From CAVVDT01 sp963747005 (GTDB lineage: Bacteria > Pseudomonadota > Alphaproteobacteria > Rhizobiales > Aestuariivirgaceae), in assembly GCA_963747005.1 (NCBI GenBank), contig CAVVDT010000003.1:1-64000 (forward strand): a stretch of DNA of 64,000 nt, read 5' to 3'. Each line of letters begins with the position of its first letter. Position 1 is the first letter of the stretch. The notes under the pieces are model-generated. The model had not been told where the DNA came from. It did not search any database and worked only from the letters and a program-made list of their open reading frames with translations. Below, piece after piece: positions 26,357 to 34,089 of this stretch. The position numbers were made by a program, and so were the translations under genes.

Positions 26357-26707
26357 CTAGAAAAACTTGACGAGGTCGGGCCAGTCCAGGCCGCCTTCGC
26401 TGATGTCGATCAGCTTGCGAGCGCCCTTTTTCGAGATCGAGTCGTTGCGGCACCAGCGAAAGACCGACTCATTGCTCTGGTCGAGAACGCGAGCGATTTC
26501 GAACACGGCGATCTGGCCGGCGCGGCGGTGCGGGGGCTTCCATTTGTACTTCTCCGGCAGGCGCTCGCACAGCAGCTTGAACAACCTACTCGTGCTTGCG
26601 TACGTGGGTTTCTCTACAGGGCATGGTGATAAACCTTTTTGGTGTTTCGGAGGGGCACCATACGGGCCTTTTGATTTTAATGCAACATTATAATTCAAAT
26701 TTCGCAC
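26357..26707 (-). CDS. small HTH protein, Cro-like
   Basis: The frame gives a C-terminal HTH-like segment AVFEIARVLDQSNESVFRWC followed by RNDSISKKGARKLIDISEG. This is the layout of small phage Cro-type or excision-control proteins. The start is unclear: GTG 26707 gives 116 residues, whereas the best ribosome context belongs to an ATG at 26624 in another frame that stops after 12 codons, so an indel near 26600 is possible. It is divergent from the 26800 gene and lies upstream of the primase, consistent with transcriptional control of the replication cluster. Confidence 0.5.
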   Translation of the reverse strand: MRNLNYNVALKSKGPYGAPPKHQKGLSPCPVEKPTYASTSRLFKLLCERLPEKYKWKPPHRRAGQIAVFEIARVLDQSNESVFRWCRNDSISKKGARKLIDISEGGLDWPDLVKFF

Positions 26708-26715
26708 AAATACGG

Positions 26716-26745
26716 TTGATAGTGAACTCCGGCAGGGCGTATGTT
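26716..26745 (+). promoter_or_regulatory. putative promoter for the 26800 gene
   Basis: TTGATA (26716-26721) and TATGTT (26740-26745) are separated by 18 bases, about 55 bases before the ATG at 26800. It lies in the divergent region between the Cro-like gene and the phage-type gene to its right. Confidence 0.45.
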
Positions 26746-26799
26746 GCCCCTCGTTAATAGTTCAGTAACCCTCTCAGACACCCAACCCCGGAGATCAAT

Positions 26800-27213
26800 A
26801 TGTCGCTTGAAACTGCACTGGAAAACCTGACTGCCCAGGTCACGGTCAATAACGCTCTGCTCGAGAAGGTCCTCGCCGGAAAGAGCCCCGCCCCCGCCGA
26901 AACAAAGAAGGCCGAAGCCAAGGCCGAAGCCGAGAAGCCCAAGCCCAAGCAGGATGCGTCGAAGGTCGCCAGCGTCGAGAACGTTCGCAAGGCTTTCGGT
27001 GACTACCTCGGCGTTGCGGATAAGGCCGAGCGTGCGGCTCGTGGCGTCAACGTCAAGGCGATCCTCAACGAGGTCGGCGGCACCCGGGCCACCGAGGTTC
27101 CCGAGGAAAATCGTGCCCAGGCTATCGCGTGGATCACTGACTTCGCCGAGGGCCGCACCCCGAATTTCATGGCTGACAACGATGGTGGGGGCGAAGCCGG
27201 TTCGCTCATCTGA
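26800..27213 (+). CDS. phage-type hypothetical protein with coiled-coil start and Ala/Lys/Glu linker
   Basis: ATG 26800 follows GGAGATCAAT. The 137-residue product begins with a predicted coiled coil (MSLETALENLTAQVTVNNAL), then a flexible linker rich in Ala, Lys, Glu and Pro (about residues 28-52). It ends in a helical domain (ENVRKAFGDYLGVADKAERA, GGTRATEVPEENRAQAIAWI). This plan recurs in small proteins encoded near phage replication genes, sometimes suspected to be ssDNA-binding or recombination accessories. I cannot say more. The frame is intact. Confidence 0.55.
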   Translation: MSLETALENLTAQVTVNNALLEKVLAGKSPAPAETKKAEAKAEAEKPKPKQDASKVASVENVRKAFGDYLGVADKAERAARGVNVKAILNEVGGTRATEVPEENRAQAIAWITDFAEGRTPNFMADNDGGGEAGSLI

Positions 27214-27265
27214 GCGGTCCGGATTCAGGAAGCTGACGCCGAAGTCCAACGCCCACGCCGAGATC

Positions 27266-27373
27266 ATGGGGCTGTTGTCCGACGTCATGGTGGGCCTGCG
27301 GGCCGACGATCATATCAATCTGCCGCCCGTCGTCCCGAGTAGCCTGTTAGGTCGGGATGAATTGGAGCCTTGA
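27266..27373 (+). CDS. short hypothetical protein, start uncertain
   Basis: A frame open from before 27220 reads RKLTPKSNAHAEIMGLLSDV and continues DDHINLPPVVPSSLLGRD to TGA 27373. ATG 27266 gives 35 residues without a clear ribosome site; an upstream non-ATG start would give about 55. Its stop region overlaps the next ATG (27357). Protein-like composition and the overlap are the only support. Confidence 0.3.
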   Translation: MGLLSDVMVGLRADDHINLPPVVPSSLLGRDELEP

Positions 27374-27563
27374 ACTCTATCAGCAATTCAACGCCCGGCC
27401 CCCGCGTCCGGGGCAGCTTGCCGACAGGGGTTTCCTGCATCACATTGTTGCCGAGGGAACCGCAGACATGGATGTTCTGCACGCCATGGAGAACAAGGAC
27501 CCCACCCAGGAAGCGGTAAACGCCGCCGTGTGCCGCAGACTGATTAACAGTAAGGAACTGTAA
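27357..27563 (+). CDS. 68-residue hypothetical phage protein
   Basis: ATG 27357 overlaps the end of the previous frame. The product MNWSLELYQQFNARPPRPGQ, followed by GFLHHIVAEGTADMDVLHAM and VCRRLINSKEL, is compact and partly helical. No motif is recognised. It ends 120 bases before the repressor gene. Confidence 0.45.
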   Translation: MNWSLELYQQFNARPPRPGQLADRGFLHHIVAEGTADMDVLHAMENKDPTQEAVNAAVCRRLINSKEL

Positions 27564-27614
27564 ACGCTATATAAAGCCCAAAATGAAATTGCGGTGAAGC
27601 CGGATCAAATTGTT

Positions 27615-27654
27615 TTGACACGTCATGTTTTCGTGTATATTGTCACAACAATAT
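27615..27654 (+). promoter_or_regulatory. repressor promoter with overlapping perfect inverted repeat
   Basis: TTGACA (27615-27620) and TATATT (27636-27641), spaced by 15 bases, form a promoter-like pair about 46 bases before the repressor ATG. ATATTGT (27637-27643) and ACAATAT (27648-27654) are perfect inverted arms around CACA and overlap the -10, the layout expected of an operator. A second dyad ACACG/CGTGT lies in the spacer region (27619-27635). Autoregulation by the repressor is a natural inference. Confidence 0.55.
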
Positions 27655-27686
27655 CGTGATGTAATTCTACAAAAGGGCTGGGGAAA

Positions 27687-28424
27687 ATGAAAGTCAAGAC
27701 ACGATCTGCCAACGGCGACACCAAACCCGTCCCTCGGATAATCCGCGACAAGGAATTCGCTGAGAGGTTCTGCAAGGCGTGTGACGAGCACCCGCGCGTT
27801 CCCGCTTACAATTATGGGAGACTGGCGTGGATGGCCCGGGAACTGAAAGATCATTTCGACACGTCGGTGTCCTCCGAGACGGTCCGCAAGTGGGCGTCGG
27901 GGGAATCCAAGCCCCGGCCGGAGAAACTTCGCCACGTCGCGCAGCTTCTCGGCGTCGATGAAGCGTGGTTGTCGCTCGGGATAGCCCCAAACCTGCAACC
28001 GCAGCAACAGCGGGTCCACTCCATCGCCCTGCGCGGTGCGGTGCATGTGCTCGCGGGCGCGGTCCAGATGGCCGGCGGCGCGGTGGCCTTCCCCTCGGAA
28101 GGCGACCCTCGGGCGGACCACGTCTCCCTTTACGCTATCATCCGGGGCGCGCAGTACAGCATGTATGCCGCGCTGGCGGACGAGACGAAGTCGGGCGCCT
28201 ATCGGTTCACGATCCCCGTCGACTACCTCGACAGCATGGTAGTCGGGATCATCGCGAAGCCGGGCCTGCAATGGGACTTCCTCTTGATGGAGTCTGCCCT
28301 GATCGACGCCCACAAGGTCACCAAGGGCGGATACTATGAAGTCGAGGTCACGCATGGCGCCAAGGGCTACGCGAGCGGCAAGGACGTCTGGCCGCGCATC
28401 GAGTCGTTCAGCGAGCGGCTTTAG
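27687..28424 (+). CDS. CI-like phage repressor with N-terminal HTH
   Basis: ATG 27687 follows AAAAGGGCTGGGGAA. The 245-residue protein has an XRE/lambda-repressor-like HTH at about residues 45-95 (GRLAWMARELKDHFDTSVSS, ETVRKWASGESKPRPEKLRH, AQLLGVDEAWLSLG). A C-terminal domain of about 130 residues (HVSLYAIIRGAQYSMYAALA, FTIPVDYLDSMVVGIIAKPG) lacks an obvious LexA-type Ser/Lys peptidase pair. It would silence the element by binding operators such as the dyad in its own promoter. The frame is intact. Confidence 0.7.
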   Translation: MKVKTRSANGDTKPVPRIIRDKEFAERFCKACDEHPRVPAYNYGRLAWMARELKDHFDTSVSSETVRKWASGESKPRPEKLRHVAQLLGVDEAWLSLGIAPNLQPQQQRVHSIALRGAVHVLAGAVQMAGGAVAFPSEGDPRADHVSLYAIIRGAQYSMYAALADETKSGAYRFTIPVDYLDSMVVGIIAKPGLQWDFLLMESALIDAHKVTKGGYYEVEVTHGAKGYASGKDVWPRIESFSERL

Positions 28425-28434
28425 ACCCCAAAGT

Positions 28435-28464
28435 GGCGCCGGTAGGGACGTTCCTGCCGGCGCC
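28435..28464 (+). other. GC-rich hairpin after the repressor gene
   Basis: GGCGCCGGTAGG and CCTGCCGGCGCC form a 12-bp stem with one G-T pair around GACGTT, starting 11 bases after the repressor stop. No T-tract follows, so it is not a standard intrinsic terminator; it may stabilise the 3' end or act with Rho. The next 230 bases up to the RNase D gene contain a promoter and no gene. Confidence 0.5.
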
Positions 28465-28582
28465 TACGCTGGAATTCGCACTGCCCAATCTGCTAGTAAC
28501 GAGTTCGTCAGTTAATTTTGTAGGTACGCCGACCCTCGGTACAAACCACGGTATCCGCGTAAATCGAATTCAACATGTCCCA

Positions 28583-28611
28583 TTGATATTGCTACATTAT
28601 TTGCCTATAAT
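28583..28611 (+). promoter_or_regulatory. sigma-70-type promoter for the RNase D gene
   Basis: TTGATA (28583-28588) and a consensus TATAAT (28606-28611) with a 17-base spacer lie 86 bases before the RNase D start. This is among the best promoter matches in the window, and it marks the boundary between the phage-like element and the core chromosome. Confidence 0.7.
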
Positions 28612-28697
28612 GTGCGTTATCTCCTGGGCACCAACCGCTCGGTAGACTATGCCCGGCCGATACGCGGCGGCCAGGGCGATACCGGGACGGAATTGTT

Positions 28698-29309
28698 ATG
28701 GCGATCAAGCTCTATAAATCTGATTTGCCGCCGGATCTCGACTTCGGCGCATCGGTGGCCATCGACACCGAGGCCATGGGGCTGCATCCGGCCCGCGACA
28801 AATTGTGCCTGGTGCAGCTTTCGGGCGGAGATGGCAATGCCCATCTGGTGCAGCTCGACCGCACCAGCTACCAGGCGCCGCGCCTCAAGGCGCTGCTCGA
28901 AAACCGGGATGTGGTCAAGATTTTCCATTATGCCCGCTTCGACATGGCCATGCTGAAGGCTTATCTCGGGGCTGAAACCGCCCCCGTCTACTGCACCAAG
29001 ATCGCCTCGCGCCTCACCCGCACCTATACCGATCGTCACGGGCTGAAGGATATCGTGCGCGAGATGCTGGGCATCGAGATGTCGAAGCAGCAGCAAAGCT
29101 CCGACTGGGGCCTGCCGGTCCTGTCGGACGCGCAACGCCACTATGCCGCCCTCGATGTGATCTATCTGCATGAGCTGAAGGCACGCTTCGACCAGATGCT
29201 GCGCCGCGAGGGGCGCGAGGCACTCGCCAGGGCGTGCTTCGACTTCATCGGCGTGCGCGCAGAACTCGATCTGGCGGGGTGGGGCGAGGAGGACATATTT
29301 GCCCATTGA
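28698..29309 (+). CDS. rnd: ribonuclease D-like 3'-5' exonuclease
   Basis: The 203-residue protein is the exonuclease domain alone, without the HRDC domains of long RNase D; short forms are common in alphaproteobacteria. DEDDy residues are visible: VAIDTEAMGL (Asp and Glu, about residues 20-28), FHYARFDMAML (Asp) and YAALDVIYLHEL (Tyr and Asp). LTRTYTDRHGLKDIVREMLG is also typical. It trims the 3' ends of small RNAs and tRNA precursors in the cytoplasm. The ATG at 28698 is supported by the upstream promoter. It lies 54 bases ahead of the lptC region on the same strand. Confidence 0.85.
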   Translation: MAIKLYKSDLPPDLDFGASVAIDTEAMGLHPARDKLCLVQLSGGDGNAHLVQLDRTSYQAPRLKALLENRDVVKIFHYARFDMAMLKAYLGAETAPVYCTKIASRLTRTYTDRHGLKDIVREMLGIEMSKQQQSSDWGLPVLSDAQRHYAALDVIYLHELKARFDQMLRREGREALARACFDFIGVRAELDLAGWGEEDIFAH

Positions 29310-29405
29310 TGCCGATGCCTCGGAGGTCACCAGGGCGTCCGTTCCCGATGACTGTGACACGCAATGGTCCTGATACAGTCTGCAGGGGCTGGCGAAATTG
29401 CCGCG

Positions 29406-30041
29406 ATGAAGCCACGCAAAGCTAAACGCCGCCCGGCGCCGGGATCCGGCAGACCGCGTGTCTTGCGCATCGCCAGCCTGTTGACGATCACCCTCACGGC
29501 CGTCCTGATGGCGGTCTTTGTGGCGCAGATCGCCTCCTTCGATGCCCTCAAGCCGCCCCGGCCGCAGTCGCGCACCACCGTGGCGCCGGCCAATCAGATA
29601 ACGGCGGACCGCTCCACCATCGCCGGCTACGACAAGCAGCAGCAGCCTTTCGTGGTCAATGCCAAGGTGGCAAGGCAGGATGCCGAAAAGAACAACATCG
29701 TGCATCTCACCGCCATCGACGCGAAGTTGAACCGTAGCGACGGCACCGTCATGACCGTCTCGGCCAGGAAGGGCACTTATGATACCGATAGCAGGGTGCT
29801 GGATCTTGAAGGCGATGTGCGGCTGGCCTCTGAGGGAAAGTTCGTCGCCAACATGGACAAGGCGCGGGTGTTTCTCGAGCAGAAGCGACTGGTTTCAAAT
29901 GTACCGGTGACAGTCAGCCTGCAAAACGGCAAGATCGACGCCAACGGGCTGGAAATCACCGACAACGGCAACCGCGTGGAATTTCTGAATCGGGTCAAGG
30001 CGACCTACGCACCGGAAACGGGTAAAGGGGACAGGCAATGA
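29406..30041 (+). CDS. lptC: LPS export protein LptC
   Basis: LptC is the inner-membrane bitopic partner of LptBFG that takes lipopolysaccharide from the transporter and hands it to LptA. The 211-residue product has a basic N-terminus, one transmembrane helix at about residues 18-40 (RIASLLTITLTAVLMAVFVA), and a beta-jellyroll periplasmic domain (VHLTAIDAKLNR, VMTVSARKGTYDTDSRVLDL, ANMDKARVFLEQKRLVSNVP). ATG 29406 is preferred because it places the helix near the start; ATG 29364 would add 14 residues. Its stop overlaps the lptA start (ATGA). Confidence 0.85.
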   Translation: MKPRKAKRRPAPGSGRPRVLRIASLLTITLTAVLMAVFVAQIASFDALKPPRPQSRTTVAPANQITADRSTIAGYDKQQQPFVVNAKVARQDAEKNNIVHLTAIDAKLNRSDGTVMTVSARKGTYDTDSRVLDLEGDVRLASEGKFVANMDKARVFLEQKRLVSNVPVTVSLQNGKIDANGLEITDNGNRVEFLNRVKATYAPETGKGDRQ

Positions 30042-30688
30042 AGACGCCATGGCATCAACGCGGCCGGCGCCGAACGGCATTGTGGACAGGCGCGGCAATC
30101 CTCGTTTGTCTGGCGGCGCCTGCCGCGCACATGATGAGCCCGGCGCTGGCCCAGACGGTCGCGACGGATGATCTGCACAAGGCTGCGACAACGAAGGACA
30201 AGAAGGTCGACATCGAAGCCGATCACATGGAGGTGCTCGATGATCAGAAAAAGGCGATCTTCACCGGCAAGGTCGATGCCAAGCGCTCCGATGTGACCTT
30301 GCACACCGACAAGCTGGTGGTGGACTACGTGAAGGCCGACAACACTGACAGCAATACGAAAGCCGACACCAAGACCGACGCCAGCGCCAAGACCGATGCC
30401 GGCACCAAAACCGATGCCGCCACCAAGTCCGATAGCGGCAGCAAGACCGAGGTGACCTTTCTCGAGGCCACCGGCCATGTGGTGATCATTACCGCCAAAC
30501 AGCGTATCACCGGCGAGAAGGCGCGCATGGATGTCAAGGCCAACAAGCTGGTGGTTACCGGCAACGTTGTGGTGACCCAGGACAAGACGATCATGAAGGG
30601 CAAGGAACTGCACGTCGACCTGAAGACCAATCACAGCGAATTGACCGGTGGGCGGGTCAAGGGCAGTTTCGTGCCCCAGGGACAGTGA
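30038..30688 (+). CDS. lptA: LPS periplasmic bridge protein LptA with a repetitive insertion
   Basis: LptA polymerises across the periplasm to carry LPS to the outer membrane. A signal peptide covers about residues 14-39 (LWTGAAILVCLAAPAA, then ALA). The OstA fold starts at VDIEADHMEVLDDQKKAIFT and ends at HVDLKTNHSELTGGRVKG. Between beta strands, residues about 100-137 form an insertion of repeated short Lys-Thr-Asp-Ala units (TKTDASAKTDAGTKTDAATK), which is unusual for the family and hydrophilic. The gene starts by overlapping lptC and is followed by lptB after about 42 bases or more, depending on the lptB start. Confidence 0.85.
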   Translation: MKTPWHQRGRRRTALWTGAAILVCLAAPAAHMMSPALAQTVATDDLHKAATTKDKKVDIEADHMEVLDDQKKAIFTGKVDAKRSDVTLHTDKLVVDYVKADNTDSNTKADTKTDASAKTDAGTKTDAATKSDSGSKTEVTFLEATGHVVIITAKQRITGEKARMDVKANKLVVTGNVVVTQDKTIMKGKELHVDLKTNHSELTGGRVKGSFVPQGQ

Positions 30689-30730
30689 ACGACAAATGGC
30701 CCGGCGGCGGCCCGCAAGCGCCGACGGAAA

Positions 30731-31630
30731 GTGCTTCATTCAATTTTAACTCAACTCGACGGTAATGATGTGACGCGGATCGACCAGGATATCATCGCAA
30801 ACGATGGCCGCGACAGGACTGACGGGGAGGTTTTCGCCGACCCGCCGGTGAAGCGCCGGGGCGAAGCCCGGGCGCAGTCGCGGTCGGGGGGAGCGAAGAG
30901 GGGTTCGGACCGGGGCTTGGTGGCTGTGGGGCTGTCCAAGTCCTACAAGCGCCGACCCGTGGTGCGCGGGGTGAGCCTGGCGGTACGCAGAGGGGAAGCC
31001 GTAGGGTTGTTGGGTCCCAACGGCGCCGGCAAGACGACGGTGTTCTACATGATCACCGGCCTGATTGCCGCCGACAAGGGGTCCATCAGTCTCGACGGGC
31101 GGGACATCACGCATTTGCCCATGTATCGGCGGGCAAGGATGGGCGTGGGGTATCTGCCCCAAGAGGCCTCGATTTTCCGGGGCCTTACGGTTGCGGATAA
31201 TATTCGCGCCGTTCTCGAGCTCAATGTGAGCGAGAAAGCCCAGCGCGAACGTGTGTTGCGTGAGTTGCTCGATGAGTTTCAGATCACCCATCTACGGAAT
31301 TCGCCAGCTGTGGCGCTTTCTGGCGGAGAACGCCGGCGCGTGGAAATCGCACGAGCCCTGGCCACCGACCCCCAGTTCATGCTCCTCGACGAGCCCTTCG
31401 CAGGGATTGATCCGATTGCGGTCAATGATATCCGCCAGTTGGTGCGACAGCTCACCGATCGGGGAATCGGGGTGCTTGTTACGGATCACAACGTTCGAGA
31501 AACCCTCGAACTCATCGATCGTGCACTCATCATTCACGAAGGTGAGGTATTGATGGAGGGCAGCCCCCGCGAGATCGTCGAAAATCCCGACGTGCGGCGG
31601 TTCTATCTCGGTGAAAGGTTCAGCATGTGA
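30731..31630 (+). CDS. lptB: LPS export ATP-binding protein LptB
   Basis: LptB is the ATPase dimer of the LptB2FG transporter. All ABC landmarks are present: Walker A GLLGPNGAGKTT, Q-loop YLPQEASIF, signature ALSGGERRRVEIARALA, Walker B FMLLDEPFAGIDP and switch His LVTDHNVRE. The core domain begins at about LVAVGLSKSYKRRPVVRGV, so the frame carries some 60 extra N-terminal residues, rich in Arg, Asp and Gly. No ATG lies upstream of the core; GTG 30731 or GTG 30770 would include the extension. It ends 51 bases before rpoN, a classic alphaproteobacterial order. Confidence 0.85.
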   Translation: MLHSILTQLDGNDVTRIDQDIIANDGRDRTDGEVFADPPVKRRGEARAQSRSGGAKRGSDRGLVAVGLSKSYKRRPVVRGVSLAVRRGEAVGLLGPNGAGKTTVFYMITGLIAADKGSISLDGRDITHLPMYRRARMGVGYLPQEASIFRGLTVADNIRAVLELNVSEKAQRERVLRELLDEFQITHLRNSPAVALSGGERRRVEIARALATDPQFMLLDEPFAGIDPIAVNDIRQLVRQLTDRGIGVLVTDHNVRETLELIDRALIIHEGEVLMEGSPREIVENPDVRRFYLGERFSM

Positions 31631-31681
31631 ACCTGCCGGCACGGTAGACGCTGGGGGGCGACCAGGGCAGGTGCGATCGTC

Positions 31682-33214
31682 ATGGCATTGAAGCAGAGAC
31701 TGGAGTTGCGCCAGGGCCAGTCGCTGGTCATGACGCCGCAGCTTCAGCAGGCCATCAAGCTGCTGCACATGTCGAACATGGAGCTGCAGGCCTTCGTCGA
31801 CAGCGAGATCGAGCGCAACCCGCTGCTTGAGCGCGACGAAAGCAGCGATCAGGGCCCACTGATAGAAGATACCGGGCCGGCACGTTCCGCAGGCGAGGAA
31901 GCGGCAACGGCCGATGTCGCCGAGGCGTTGTCGGGTGAAGGCGGTGGCGAGGCCGCCGTCTCAGGCTTCGATGCCGGCCTCGATGCTGCCTATGGCGATG
32001 AGGCGCGTGCCGATACGGCCGCGCGTTCGGCGCCGGGCCCCATGGATTCGGGCTGGTCGACGGTCAGGCTCGGCAGCACCGGCAGTTATGACGGCGATGA
32101 CCACAATTTCGAGAATACGCTGTCGCGCGAGGTCACGCTCATCGAGCACGTCACCGGGCAGATGCACCTTGCCATCCACGACCCGGTCCGCCGGCTGGTT
32201 GCCTCCTATCTCATCGGCATGTTGAACGACGCCGGCTATCTGACCGGCGATACCGATTCCGTTGCCGCGGCGCTGGGATGCAGCGAGGACGAGGTGCGGG
32301 AAACGCTGGCCATCCTGCAAGGGTTCGACCCGCCGGGCATTTTTGCCCGCAACCTGCAGGAGTGTCTGGCGATCCAGCTCCGCGACTGCGACCGGATGGA
32401 CCCGGCCATGGCCGCCCTCATCGAGCATCTCGATCTGGTCGCCCGCCACGACTACGATGCCCTCAGGCGGGTCTGCGGGGTGGATCTCGACGACATCAAG
32501 GCAATGCTGGTGGAAATTCGCCAGCTTAATCCCAAGCCCGGCAATGCCTTCGGGCAGGTGGTGCTGTCGCCGGTCATCCCCGATGTTTTCGTGCGCCCGG
32601 CCCCCGACGGGACATGGCTGGTGGAGCTCAATTCCGAAACCCTGCCGCGTGTCCTGGTGAACAATCAGTACTATTCCACGGTCGCAGCCGGCGCATCGCG
32701 CGAGGACGACAGGACCTATATCTCCGACTGCCTGGCCAACGCCAACTGGCTGGTCAAGAGTCTCGACCAGCGCGCCCGCACCGTGCTTGCCGTGGCACGC
32801 GAAATTGTCCGCCAGCAAGACGCCTTCCTTGTCCATGGGGTACAGGCGCTGCGCCCCTTGACGCTGAAGGTGGTCGCCGACGCCATTGCCATGAGCAAAT
32901 CGACTGTCAGCCGGGTCACCTCCAACAAGTACATGGCGACGCCGCGCGGCACCTTTGAACTTAAATATTTTTTCACCACCGCCATTGCCTCCGTCGAGGG
33001 CGGCGATGCCCATTCCGCCGAGGCGGTGCGCCACCGCGTCAGGGAACTGATCGACGCCGAAACCCCGACCCGCATCCTTTCGGACGACCAGATTGTGGAT
33101 ATCTTGCGCGAGGCCGGTGTCGAGATTGCCCGCCGGACGGTCGCCAAATACCGGGAATCGCTGGGGATTCCATCATCCGTGCAACGCCGCCGGGAGCGCC
33201 GGGCCTACGGGTGA
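31682..33214 (+). CDS. rpoN: RNA polymerase sigma-54 factor
   Basis: The 510-residue protein has the three sigma-54 regions. The Gln/Leu-rich region I is MALKQRLELRQGQSLVMTPQ, continuing LQQAIKLLHMSNMELQAFV. An acidic region II follows (about residues 50-130). Region III has the core-binding part, an HTH (KVVADAIAMSKSTVSRVTSN) and the RpoN box ARRTVAKYRE near the C-terminus. It directs RNA polymerase to -24/-12 promoters with enhancer-binding activators. Position between lptB and hpf is the conserved alphaproteobacterial arrangement. Start and length are normal. Confidence 0.95.
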   Translation: MALKQRLELRQGQSLVMTPQLQQAIKLLHMSNMELQAFVDSEIERNPLLERDESSDQGPLIEDTGPARSAGEEAATADVAEALSGEGGGEAAVSGFDAGLDAAYGDEARADTAARSAPGPMDSGWSTVRLGSTGSYDGDDHNFENTLSREVTLIEHVTGQMHLAIHDPVRRLVASYLIGMLNDAGYLTGDTDSVAAALGCSEDEVRETLAILQGFDPPGIFARNLQECLAIQLRDCDRMDPAMAALIEHLDLVARHDYDALRRVCGVDLDDIKAMLVEIRQLNPKPGNAFGQVVLSPVIPDVFVRPAPDGTWLVELNSETLPRVLVNNQYYSTVAAGASREDDRTYISDCLANANWLVKSLDQRARTVLAVAREIVRQQDAFLVHGVQALRPLTLKVVADAIAMSKSTVSRVTSNKYMATPRGTFELKYFFTTAIASVEGGDAHSAEAVRHRVRELIDAETPTRILSDDQIVDILREAGVEIARRTVAKYRESLGIPSSVQRRRERRAYG

Positions 33215-33440
33215 GGATTTGTTGCAGACGCCGCCTCGTCGACTTGCCCCGGCGTCTTGACTTCGCCTTGAGCCATCACTAGTTGTTGCCCGCCTCGCAA
33301 TCACAGGCTGGCAAGGCACATACGCCCAACCCGGTCAGCACAAAAACCTGTTGTCGGCGGCCTTGCCGCGCGATGGCCGATTTGACAGTCCCCGACGATA
33401 TGCCCACATTGGGTTTATCAAGATTGGATGTTTCTCGAAC

Positions 33441-34028
33441 ATGCAGATTTTGACCACCGGTAAGAACTTCGATATTGGCGATTCGTTGCGAAGCCATATC
33501 TCCGGACGGCTGGACCGCGAAGTCAGCAAATATTTCGATGGCGCCGTTTCCGTTCAGGTGGTGATCGAAAAGCAGCGCTCACTGTTCACCGCGGAATGCT
33601 TCCTGTCGTTGTCGACCGGCCTGATGCTGAACGCCCGCGGCGAGGCCGGCGATGCCTATTCGAGCTTCGATGCTGCCGCTGAGCATCTGGAAAAGCGTTT
33701 GCGGCGCTACAAGCGGCGCCTGCGCGATCATCACTCCAACCATCGCGAACCGCTGAAGGAAACCAGTGAGGCCGGCTTCATCATTTCAGGTGGCAGCGAG
33801 CACGAGAGCGAGCCCGAAGACGACAATCCGATCATCATTGCCGAGACCTCTCAAAAGGTCCAGGTTCTGAGCGTCGGGGAAGCAGTGATGAAACTCGATA
33901 TTTCCACCACGCCGTTCGTGCTGTTTCGCAATGCGGGCCATGGCGGCATAAGCATCGTGTATCGCCGCGAGGATGGCCATATCGGCTGGATCGATACCCG
34001 GTCCGGCGAACCTCGCAGCGATGCCTGA
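33441..34028 (+). CDS. hpf: ribosome hibernation promoting factor, long form
   Basis: The 195-residue product has the N-terminal HPF/RaiA domain (MQILTTGKNFDIGDSLRSHI, DREVSKYFDGAVSVQVVIEK, YSSFDAAAEHLEKRLRRYKR). A linker and the C-terminal dimerisation domain follow (VGEAVMKLDISTTPFVLFRN, GGISIVYRREDGHIGWID). Long HPF alone pairs ribosomes into 100S dimers in stationary phase. ATG 33441 matches the family start; a 30-residue upstream extension of the frame is not typical. The 226-base gap after rpoN may hold its own promoter, which I could not identify. Confidence 0.9.
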   Translation: MQILTTGKNFDIGDSLRSHISGRLDREVSKYFDGAVSVQVVIEKQRSLFTAECFLSLSTGLMLNARGEAGDAYSSFDAAAEHLEKRLRRYKRRLRDHHSNHREPLKETSEAGFIISGGSEHESEPEDDNPIIIAETSQKVQVLSVGEAVMKLDISTTPFVLFRNAGHGGISIVYRREDGHIGWIDTRSGEPRSDA

Positions 34029-34089
34029 GCACGGCTGAAGGAAAGAGGAGGCGGGGCTCAGGGATCCCGCCCCCGGGAGACAAGCGACC

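Larger units (their letters stand above)
14800..28424. mobile_element. phage-like or phage-plasmid-like element without integrase or structural genes
   Basis: The block runs from the last IS remnant to the end of a CI-like repressor gene. It contains a chain of small genes typical of phage accessory modules, a primase/helicase of phage type, a Cro-like HTH protein, a repressor and several repeat arrays resembling replication-origin iterons. No integrase, relaxase, portal, terminase, capsid or lysis gene is visible, so it is either a remnant or a satellite/plasmid module relying on other functions. No attachment-site duplication was found, and the tRNA-His gene is 12 kb away. Its limits are estimates: the left end is confused by IS debris and the right end is set by the promoter of the chromosomal RNase D gene. 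Confidence 0.5.

Noticed and set aside
28435..28464. Intrinsic terminator of the repressor gene
   Set aside because: The stem is strong but no T-tract follows, so it is listed only as a hairpin.
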